A stretch of 8,283 nucleotides of DNA from JBDNFP01 sp041689775 (lineage in GTDB: Bacteria; Bacteroidota; Bacteroidia; Cytophagales; Spirosomataceae): the NCBI GenBank assembly GCA_041689775.1, contig JBDNFP010000018.1, forward strand, positions 1-8,283. The letters are read 5' to 3'. The first letter of the stretch is position 1. Each line of letters opens with the position of its first letter. The notes under the pieces were generated by a model. The model had not been told where the DNA came from. It was given only the letters and a program-made list of their open reading frames with translations, and did no database searches. Of this stretch, positions 1-6,117 are shown in pieces. The position numbers and the translations under genes are program-made.

Positions 1-1
1 C

Positions 2-115
2 AGATTGAAACGATATAGAGTACTGTCGGACCGATTGAGGATGCACAATTTTGAAAAATATAACGACATTCTGGGTATATGTGCTGGCCTGTGGAATTTT
101 TACCTAATAAGCTGA
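2..115 (+). CDS. IS transposase, C-terminal fragment (gene starts before the window)
   Basis: An open frame enters from the left edge and stops at TGA 113-115, giving 37 residues. They contain RVLSDRLRMHNFEKYND followed by ILGICAGLWNFYLIS. This 'R-x-L-S-[DE]-R-x-R ... K-Y ... I-x-G-x-x-A-G-L-x-N-F' pattern is what I know as the extreme C-terminus of DDE-type transposases of the IS5-like group. There it follows the catalytic glutamate helix. The catalytic residues would lie upstream, outside the window. The reading is from memory of the family. The IS family is uncertain, and the terminal inverted repeat cannot be identified because the left end of the element is not visible. The right end should fall shortly after the stop, so it probably lies inside what looks like the signal-peptide region of the next gene. 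Confidence 0.6.
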   Translation, partial: RLKRYRVLSDRLRMHNFEKYNDILGICAGLWNFYLIS

Positions 116-138
116 TTTACAGTAAAGAAACAACTCTA

Positions 139-631
139 ATGATTGGGAGTATGCTTGCTTTTGCGCTAAATAGTTGTGGTGGAAACGAAAAAGAGCAAAA
201 GGAAGAAGAACCGGCAAACGCGTTGGAGGCCATTCAACAAATGGCCAAAGAAGCGGAGGAAATGCAAAACAAAGAGCCGGTAGAGCCGATTGATTTCCGG
301 AAACTGAAAGAACTTTTACCCGCCACTGCCGCCGGATTGTCACGTACAGAGGCTACCGGTAAAAAAAACGGGGCCATGGGCATGATGGGCTTAGCTGCCT
401 GGAGCATAGCTGAAGTAGATAAGGAAACCGCTACCGGTTATGAAAAGACTACCAAGATTGATGGCAATAAGGCCTATGAAAAATATGATAACGACCAGAA
501 AGATGGTGAAATTGAACGTCCTCGTAAGTAAGCGTTTCGTTGTCAACGTAAAAGGCCGCAATGTGACCATGGATCAGATTAAAGAAACCCTCAGTGATCT
601 TGACCTTGACAAACTTGCTGATATGAAATAG
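139..631 (+). pseudogene. Small lipoprotein gene, frameshifted and probably truncated
   Basis: The first frame reads MIGSMLAFALNSCGG from ATG 139. This is a lipoprotein signal with the lipidation Cys at 175-177, followed by a Glu/Lys-rich, coiled-coil-like segment and then RKLKELLPATAAGLSRTEATG. It stops at 529-531. The next frame continues the protein as LNVLVSKRFVVNVKGRNVTMDQIKETLSDL and stops at TAG 629-631. Dropping one A from 509-511 joins GE directly to LNVLVSKRFV, so the lesion is a single-base insertion. Bacteroidota relatives that I recall are about 200 residues long. They have roughly 30 extra residues between the EATG-KNGA and GMMGLAAWS blocks, which are missing here near 370-380. 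The normal start also seems lost, because the only longer start (ATG 79) lies inside the upstream transposase frame. The function of the family is unknown. A sequencing error could explain the frameshift but not the other two defects. Confidence 0.65.
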
Positions 632-665
632 TCGTTGATTTTTACTAATCGAATACTTACGCAAC

Positions 666-713
666 ACGATTAACAAAAACAGGGGGCGAACGCCCCCTGT
701 TTTTGTTAATCGT
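666..713. terminator. Bidirectional rho-independent terminator
   Basis: Two 23-nt arms (666-688 and 691-713) are perfectly complementary around a 2-nt centre; in RNA the loop would be GAAC. The inner 8 bp are G/C-rich (AGGGGGCG with CGCCCCCT). The flanking AAAAAC/GTTTTT arms supply a U-tract in either direction. The repeat sits in the 117-bp gap between the stop of the frameshifted lipoprotein gene at 631 and the convergent stop of alaS at 749, as expected for a shared terminator. Confidence 0.9.
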
Positions 714-748
714 ATAAAAATCTTATAGTGCAAAAGGTCCTACACTAT

Positions 749-3403
749 CTAAATAAACAGGCTTTTTGCTTTCTCTATTGCCTTGCCTAATCCACTGGCA
801 TCAGAACCACCAGCAGTTGCAAAGAAAGGTTGTCCACCGCCGCCACCACGTATTTCTTTGGCAAGATCTTTCACGATTTGCCCGGCGTTTAAGCTTTTTT
901 CCTTGACCAGATTCTCGGCAATAAAAACAGCTAATTGGGGTTTGCCGTTGAACTCCGTCGCGAATACTGCCACCAGATTTTCTACTTTATCCCGTAGTTC
1001 ATAGGCGAGTTGTTTCAAGGCATCGGCATTAGGCACTTCAATCTGTTCGATCAATAAATTATAATCGCCTTTGCTGGATACTTTGCCCAAAAGCACAATT
1101 TTTAATTGTTGTATTTTCTCGTTTTCGAGCGCTTCCACTTTCTTTTGTAGGGCTGTACGCTCTTCCAGAACTACTTCCAGAGCTTTTACCAAATCCTTCG
1201 GTCCTTTCAACAAGTCCTTCAATTGGGATAGGGTAGCTTCCTGCTCCCTCATTTTTTGCAGGGCAATTTCACCCGTGATGGCTTCTACCCGGCGCACACC
1301 CGCCGAAACCGAACCCTCAGAGATGAATTTAAAGAGTCCGATTTGCCCGGTGGAAGGAATGTGGGTTCCGCCGCATAATTCAAGTGAGTAGGTGGGGTCA
1401 AATGTTATAACGCGGACAAAATCACCGTATTTCTCCCCGAAAGTAGCCGTTGCACCCAGGGTGATGGCATTCTGAATGGGCACATTGGTCTTAACATCAA
1501 GCTTAATATCCGCTCTGATCTTTTCGTTTACCATATCTTCAATGGCTTGCAGTTCTTCGTCGGTTACCTTAGAGAAGTGGGCAAAGTCAAACCGAAGTAC
1601 CTCCTCGTTCAGAAACGAACCCTTCTGACTTACGTGACTACCCAATACCCGACGCATCGCCGAAAGCATCAAGTGGGTAGCAGTATGGTTCGCCATGATT
1701 TTATGTCGACGGTCCGTGTCAATCCGGGCCGTTACAGTACCGGAAGTTTGAAGCACATTATCCAGACTTTTATCACGGGAAATATGTACGGTCATGTCGT
1801 TTTCACGCTTGGTATCCGCCACGTTGACAATAAAAGAACTACCATTGACCGACAATTCTAAAGAACCTGTATCACCAACTTGTCCACCCATTTCGGCGTA
1901 GAAGGGGGTTTTATCCAATACAATATGGTACTCGTTGCCCGTTCTGGTTTTTACTTTCCGGTACTTGACAATGTGGCTGTGCGTCTCGTGAAAATCATAG
2001 CCCATAAACTCTACGGGTACACCTTCGTTGTCTAGCAGTTCTACCCAGTCGGTAGCTTCTTTGGCCGCGTCAGAACGTGAGCGGCCCTTTTGTTCGGCCA
2101 GAGATTTCTGGAATCCTGCCTCATCGATTACCAACCCTTGTTCGCGGGCGATGAGGGCCGTCAGGTCCATGGGAAACCCAAAGGTGTCGCTTAACTCAAA
2201 TACTTCCTCACCCGGAATTGTGGTAGTGCCGGCGGCCTTCAATTGGGTAGTAATTATATCGAGGCGCTTCAAACCGGATTCCAAAGTACGAAGGAAGCTT
2301 TTTTCCTCTTCCAAAATCACCTTGGTCACAAAATCTTCCTGCGCAGTAAGCTCAGGAAAAACATCCTTAAACTGATCGGAAAGGGTACTTACCAAACGGT
2401 GAATAAATGGCTCCGTGATATTGAGGTAGGAATAGCCATATCGGATGGCCCGGCGAAGTATCCGGCGAATAACGTATCCAGCCCGAACGTTTGATGGTAA
2501 TTGTCCATCCGCAATGGTGAATGCCACGGCGCGGAGGTGGTCAGAAATGACCCGCATGGCGATATCGGGCATCCGGTCTTCCCCGTAGGTCTTCCCCGAA
2601 ATAGATTCTATTACCTTGATGGTATTCTGAAATATATCAGTATCGTAGTTGGAGGTCTTTCCTTGAACAGCCATGCATAGGCGTTCAAAGCCCATGCCGG
2701 TATCGACGTGCGTAGCGGGTAGTGGGAGCAATGACCCATCGGCCTTACGCTCAAACTGCATAAATACCAGGTTCCAGATTTCGACTACCTGCGGGTGGTC
2801 GCTGTTGACCAGCGATTTGCCGGACACTTTATCCACGTCGGCTTGTGAACGTAAGTCTATGTGGATTTCGGAACACGGCCCGCACGGCCCGGTGTCGCCC
2901 ATCTCCCAGAAGTTATCCTTTTTGTTACCCAGAATGATTTTTTCCTCACCCACGATTGGTTTCCACAGATCGCATGCGTCCTTATCAAAGGGTACATTAT
3001 CTTTCTTATCACCTTCGAAAACAGAGACGTACAGTCTGTCCTTGGGGAGCTTATACACCTCGGTCAATAGTTCCCAGGCCCACTGAATGGCTTCCGTCTT
3101 AAAATAGTCACCAAACGACCAGTTGCCAAGCATTTCGAACATGGTGTGGTGATAGGTGTCAAAGCCTACATCTTCAAGGTCATTATGCTTTCCGCTCACC
3201 CGAAGACACTTTTGGGTGTCGGTAATCCGCCGCGAGAGAGGAGTACCATTTCCAAGGAAAAAGTCCTTAAATTGAGCCATCCCCGAGTTGTTAAACATGA
3301 GGGTAGGATCGTTTTTGGCCACCAGCGGTGCCGAAGGAACAATGAGGTGCTCTTTACTTTTAAAGAAATCCAGGAAAGCCTGACGAATCTGATGCGAATT
3401 CAT
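749..3403 (-). CDS. alaS: Alanyl-tRNA synthetase
   Basis: Charges tRNA-Ala with alanine in the cytoplasm and hydrolyses mischarged Ser/Gly-tRNA-Ala. The chosen start gives 884 residues, normal for a bacterial AlaRS. The class II catalytic core includes the motif 2 region around residues 73-99 (SGKHNDLEDVGFDTYHHTMF) and motif 3 GMGFERL at 236-242. A tRNA-recognition helical region (DHLRAVAFTIADG, then RRILRRAIRYG) follows at about 288-323. The editing domain carries the zinc ligands HTATH (H573, H577) and CGGTH (C677, H681). A coiled coil at about 715-770 leads to the C-Ala domain with its glycine motif GGGGGQP at 853-859. I chose ATG at 3403 because MNSHQIRQAFLDFF is the usual family N-terminus. 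A start at 3451 adds 16 poorly conserved residues and cannot be excluded. A likely promoter lies at 3499-3506. No frameshift or missing active-site residue is seen. Confidence 0.98.
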   Translation of the reverse strand: MNSHQIRQAFLDFFKSKEHLIVPSAPLVAKNDPTLMFNNSGMAQFKDFFLGNGTPLSRRITDTQKCLRVSGKHNDLEDVGFDTYHHTMFEMLGNWSFGDYFKTEAIQWAWELLTEVYKLPKDRLYVSVFEGDKKDNVPFDKDACDLWKPIVGEEKIILGNKKDNFWEMGDTGPCGPCSEIHIDLRSQADVDKVSGKSLVNSDHPQVVEIWNLVFMQFERKADGSLLPLPATHVDTGMGFERLCMAVQGKTSNYDTDIFQNTIKVIESISGKTYGEDRMPDIAMRVISDHLRAVAFTIADGQLPSNVRAGYVIRRILRRAIRYGYSYLNITEPFIHRLVSTLSDQFKDVFPELTAQEDFVTKVILEEEKSFLRTLESGLKRLDIITTQLKAAGTTTIPGEEVFELSDTFGFPMDLTALIAREQGLVIDEAGFQKSLAEQKGRSRSDAAKEATDWVELLDNEGVPVEFMGYDFHETHSHIVKYRKVKTRTGNEYHIVLDKTPFYAEMGGQVGDTGSLELSVNGSSFIVNVADTKRENDMTVHISRDKSLDNVLQTSGTVTARIDTDRRHKIMANHTATHLMLSAMRRVLGSHVSQKGSFLNEEVLRFDFAHFSKVTDEELQAIEDMVNEKIRADIKLDVKTNVPIQNAITLGATATFGEKYGDFVRVITFDPTYSLELCGGTHIPSTGQIGLFKFISEGSVSAGVRRVEAITGEIALQKMREQEATLSQLKDLLKGPKDLVKALEVVLEERTALQKKVEALENEKIQQLKIVLLGKVSSKGDYNLLIEQIEVPNADALKQLAYELRDKVENLVAVFATEFNGKPQLAVFIAENLVKEKSLNAGQIVKDLAKEIRGGGGGQPFFATAGGSDASGLGKAIEKAKSLFI

Positions 3404-3498
3404 TGGTGAGTTGATAGCTTTTAGGTGGTTAGCTGATAGGTTCTTAATCAAGAATAAAAATCGTTTAGGATTGATATATTGCCTAAAAAAAATTTCCG

Positions 3499-3506
3499 CA
3501 AAGGTA
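3499..3506 (-). promoter_or_regulatory. Bacteroidota-type -7 box for alaS
   Basis: Read on the minus strand the site is TACCTTTG, a perfect match to the Bacteroidota -7 consensus TAnnTTTG. It is followed by GCGG and a T-rich run. Transcription would begin near 3492, leaving a leader of about 90 nt to the start at 3403 or about 40 nt to the alternative start at 3451. No clean -33 TTG is present at the expected distance upstream, so the call rests on the -7 box and its position. Confidence 0.55.
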
Positions 3507-3533
3507 ACGAAATTACGGTTTGTAAAGAATGAA

Positions 3534-3565
3534 TTGGCTTGGGTTAAAATTGCTTTGTAATTTTG
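3534..3565 (+). promoter_or_regulatory. Promoter of the MerR/M28 pair
   Basis: TTG at 3534-3536 and TAATTTTG at 3558-3565 are separated by 21 nt. This is the -33/-7 arrangement of Bacteroidota sigma factor sites, and the spacing is the same as at the promoter near 8049-8080. The -7 box ends only 10 nt before the annotated ATG at 3576 and shares its last G with the purine-rich GGAGGGG. A transcript starting about 6 nt downstream would be nearly leaderless. This raises the question of whether the start at 3588 is used instead. Confidence 0.5.
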
Positions 3566-3575
3566 GAGGGGAAAA

Positions 3576-3926
3576 ATGAAACACGAAATGGAAAAGAGTC
3601 CTAAATTATACTACGATACCAACGAAGTAGCGGAGATGGTAGGGTGTCAGGCATCTGCGTTACGGTTCTGGGAAAAGAAATTTCCGCACCTGAATCCCAA
3701 ACGGGACTCCCGTAACCGACGCCGCTATACCATGGATGATATTGAAGTGGTGAAAAAGATTATGTATCAGCGTGAAGATCAGGGCCGAACGATCAAAGGA
3801 GCCCGGGAACAAATGAACCACCGAGAAACCGCCCAGAACCTCATTCATCGGCTTTTGCGGGTGAAGCTTTTTTTAGAAGAAATTAAAGATTCAATTGATA
3901 CCAACTCAAAATACATCCATGATTAA
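3576..3926 (+). CDS. Short MerR-family transcriptional regulator
   Basis: A 116-residue DNA-binding protein, probably acting as a dimer in the cytoplasm. Residues 12-60 form a MerR-type winged helix-turn-helix: YDTNEVAEMVGCQASALRFWEK is the recognition helix region and the RRRYTMDDIEVVKKI stretch is the wing and following helix. The RFWEK and RRRYT motifs are typical of the group. The remainder, about 61-116, is a short helical segment (MYQREDQGRTIKGAREQM, then VKLFLEEIKDSI) suited to dimerisation. There is no room for an effector-binding domain and no cysteine cluster for metal sensing, so the inducer cannot be predicted. GGAGGGG at 3565-3571 precedes ATG 3576; the in-frame ATG at 3588 (MEKSPKLYY) is an alternative start. 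Its stop overlaps the start of the peptidase gene by 8 bp. This suggests co-transcription and coupled translation, and possibly regulation of that gene (inference). Confidence 0.88.
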   Translation: MKHEMEKSPKLYYDTNEVAEMVGCQASALRFWEKKFPHLNPKRDSRNRRRYTMDDIEVVKKIMYQREDQGRTIKGAREQMNHRETAQNLIHRLLRVKLFLEEIKDSIDTNSKYIHD

Positions 3927-5160
3927 AAAAATAAGTTTGCCTTTATTGGCGGTAACTATTGCTTTTTTTGGAGCAATGGAGGTGAAATCGCAGGAAATTA
4001 ACCCAGAATTCATCAAAGCCCACGTGTGGTTTTTGGCTTCTGATTCCCTGGAAGGTCGGGGCACGGGTACCTTGGGTGAGATCAGGGCCGCTAACTACAT
4101 CGCTAGTCAATTTCTGGTCATGGGGCTCGAACCTATGGGGGGAGAAGGGAGTTATTTTCAACCTTTTCAGGTAACGGTGTCCATCGAGGGAATTCCGCAT
4201 CAGGTGATGGCGCGTAACGTGGTAGGCTACCTGGATAATAAAGCTAAGAAAACGATTGTGATTGGTGCGCATTATGACCACCTAGGCCGAGGGTACCAAT
4301 CCGGGTCGCTGTCACCCGACAGCAGGTATTCAATCCACAATGGGGCGGATGACAACGCCTCTGGTACCTCCGGATTGATTGAGTTAGCGCGCCATTTTTC
4401 TGTTAACTCCCAGGAGGAGTCCTTCAACCTACTATTTATTGCGTTTTCGGGGGAGGAACTAGGGCTGCTTGGTTCCAAATACTACGTGGAGCATCCTACC
4501 GTTTCTCTGGAATCCATGGCGTTTATGATGAATATGGATATGATTGGACGTTTGGACGAGGCGAAAGGAGTTACCATTGGTGGATGGGGTACGAGCCCTG
4601 CCTGGGGTCAGCTAATGCCCGGTATTGCAGAGCGGAATAATTTCAAGTACGGAGTTGATTCTTCCGGCATCGGGCCATCTGATCACACCTCTTTTTATTT
4701 AAAAGAAAAGCCAGTCCTGTTTTTCTTCACGGGAGTACACAGCGACTACCACAAGACAACGGATGATTTTGAAAAGGTCAACGTAGTAGGGGAAGCCCGA
4801 ATTTTGAAGATGGTTACGGATTTGGTAGCCGAACTGGACAGCAAGAAAATTATACCTTCCTACACGGAGGCCGGTAATCCACACGCGCAGGCAACCCAGC
4901 AAACTTTTAAAGTTACCCTTGGGGTGATTCCCGATTATAGCTTCAATGGTAAAGGATTAAAAATCGACGGAGTATCCAAAGATCGGCCCGCCTCGTTGGC
5001 AGGTATGGTGGCCGGAGACATCGTTATTCGAATGGGTACTTTTCTAATCAACGATATTCAGGACTACATGAAGGCCTTGGGCAAATTTGAGAAAGGGCAG
5101 GTTACCGAAGTCGAAATCCAGCGGAAAGCGGATAAGAAAGTACTTCGTGTTAAGTTTTAA
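3919..5160 (+). CDS. Secreted M28-family metallopeptidase with C-terminal PDZ-like domain
   Basis: A probable zinc aminopeptidase exported to the periplasm or beyond. The product is 413 residues from ATG 3919, which opens a clean Sec signal peptide (MIKKISLPLLAVTIAFFGA, cleavage near residue 25). A longer frame from 3895 would put eight polar residues ahead of it. The M28 dizinc site is complete: H118 and D120 in GAHYDHLG, D145 in GADDNASG, the catalytic E179 and metal-binding E180 in FSGEELG, D207 in NMDMIG and H278 in SDYHKTTDD. Residues about 330-413 (GVIPDYSFNGKGLKI, then RPASLAGMVAGDIVIRMG) form a PDZ-like domain, which usually binds exposed C-termini or substrates. The ATG lies within ATGATTAA, overlapping the MerR stop, so it is likely translated by coupling from the shared promoter at 3534-3565. 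The natural substrate is unknown. Confidence 0.93.
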   Translation: MIKKISLPLLAVTIAFFGAMEVKSQEINPEFIKAHVWFLASDSLEGRGTGTLGEIRAANYIASQFLVMGLEPMGGEGSYFQPFQVTVSIEGIPHQVMARNVVGYLDNKAKKTIVIGAHYDHLGRGYQSGSLSPDSRYSIHNGADDNASGTSGLIELARHFSVNSQEESFNLLFIAFSGEELGLLGSKYYVEHPTVSLESMAFMMNMDMIGRLDEAKGVTIGGWGTSPAWGQLMPGIAERNNFKYGVDSSGIGPSDHTSFYLKEKPVLFFFTGVHSDYHKTTDDFEKVNVVGEARILKMVTDLVAELDSKKIIPSYTEAGNPHAQATQQTFKVTLGVIPDYSFNGKGLKIDGVSKDRPASLAGMVAGDIVIRMGTFLINDIQDYMKALGKFEKGQVTEVEIQRKADKKVLRVKF

Positions 5161-5188
5161 CCACTAGGTAAAGTACCTACCCGATTGC

Positions 5189-5935
5189 TTAGAGAATTTC
5201 CTCAAATGGATCTTCTGCTCTGCCAATGCCTTCCAAAGTGGAAGCCCCGGCAACATTTGTAATTGGTATTTTTAGGGGCCCAATTTCGTGCAGGGTAGGT
5301 ACTTTCAGTCCAGTTTTCAAGGTTTCCCATTGCTCCCAGCTTGCCTCAACGCCCCCGATGGGGATAATCGAGACCCACATTTGGTAGGAGCGGGGTAGCC
5401 CATTTTCGTCCAGATGCCATAAATACGAATCGCCCGGCGTAACTCCACCGGTAGAATAGCTAACCAATAAGGATTTTGAGCCATCCTCCTGCGTTACAAT
5501 TGATCGTTCAATACCATCCTCAAATATTTTGGTGGGGGCAATGAGCCAAAAGGAATCGTTACAAAAATACTCCCAGGCTTTTCCCCGCAGTTTATCGAGG
5601 TCATCACCAGATGCTACCTTTATTCCATCATAGGCTATACCCCTTGACCATTCGTCGAGATTCAACATAACCCGCTTATCGTCCCAAAGTACTTCTACTA
5701 AATTTCGTTTTCTATCCCAGATATAGTGGTGGTTTTCCGTAAACGACCATTTTAAAAACAGAGTACTATCCAGAGAAGACCCGCCAACGGCATCTACCAT
5801 TTTTCGCGCAAGGCTATCTGCTTCCTGACCCTTTTCTCCGGAAGGTAATGGTTGATTGAATACTAAGTAGGCAATAACCGGTACTGCTATTGCCACCAAG
5901 ATGGTTCCGGTAAGGAACCTCATTAAACGCTTCAT
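5189..5935 (-). CDS. Conserved protein of unknown function with N-terminal membrane anchor
   Basis: A 248-residue protein. Residues 1-6 are basic and 7-26 form one hydrophobic segment (FLTGTILVAIAVPVIAYLVF), so it is either membrane-anchored facing the periplasm or secreted. The rest is rich in Trp and beta-prone. Conspicuous blocks are KWSFTENHHYIWD (62-74), CNDSFWLIAPTKIF (125-138), LLVSYSTGGVTPGDSYLW (156-173) and MWVSIIPIGGVEASWEQW (186-203). I recall these blocks from unnamed conserved proteins in Bacteroidota and some other bacteria, but know of no tested function. The concave-sheet look of LolA-like lipoprotein carriers is possible, but that is only a guess. Start ATG 5933-5935 directly precedes the anchor, and no strong Shine-Dalgarno is visible. 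The gene stands alone, 28 bp from the convergent peptidase stop. Confidence 0.8.
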   Translation of the reverse strand: MKRLMRFLTGTILVAIAVPVIAYLVFNQPLPSGEKGQEADSLARKMVDAVGGSSLDSTLFLKWSFTENHHYIWDRKRNLVEVLWDDKRVMLNLDEWSRGIAYDGIKVASGDDLDKLRGKAWEYFCNDSFWLIAPTKIFEDGIERSIVTQEDGSKSLLVSYSTGGVTPGDSYLWHLDENGLPRSYQMWVSIIPIGGVEASWEQWETLKTGLKVPTLHEIGPLKIPITNVAGASTLEGIGRAEDPFEEIL

Positions 5936-6117
5936 TAATGTGGTGTTTAATTTTAGAGATTCAGAAAGATAAGGTTTGTAGTCCAGAAAAGCAGGGCTTC
6001 ACAAACACTTTATACATCGAAATGAAAAGCATCGGATCTACCAGTAGATACCGCTACTATCTGTTTTTCTAATTTGATGGAATATTGGGTATATCATTAA
6101 TCAACTATCTTCTAACA

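Noticed and set aside
79..138. ATG 79 or GTG 91 as the start of the lipoprotein gene
   Set aside because: Both lie within the transposase frame that stops at 115, and the extra residues (WPVEFLPNKLIYSKE) do not suit a lipoprotein signal.
508..531. Programmed ribosomal frameshift in the lipoprotein gene
   Set aside because: The site GAAATTG is not a known slippery heptamer, no stimulatory structure was seen, and the gene appears damaged elsewhere as well.
440..631. A separate 63-residue gene starting at 440
   Set aside because: Only its last 40 residues look like protein family sequence, and they continue the preceding frame across a one-base shift; the upstream part overlaps the conserved first frame.
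104..733. Minus-strand frames of 79 and 94 codons opposite the lipoprotein locus
   Set aside because: No motifs, and they overlap the frame that shows clear lipoprotein and family-like sequence; the second also runs through the terminator hairpin.
783..3409. Several plus-strand open frames of 70-137 codons across alaS
   Set aside because: They are antisense to a fully intact AlaRS, lack recognisable motifs or start signals, and have the composition expected of shadow frames.
5165..5179. TAGGTA-AAG-TACCTA as a terminator between the convergent genes ending at 5160 and 5189
   Set aside because: Only a 6-bp A/T-containing stem with a 3-nt loop and no U-tract on either side.
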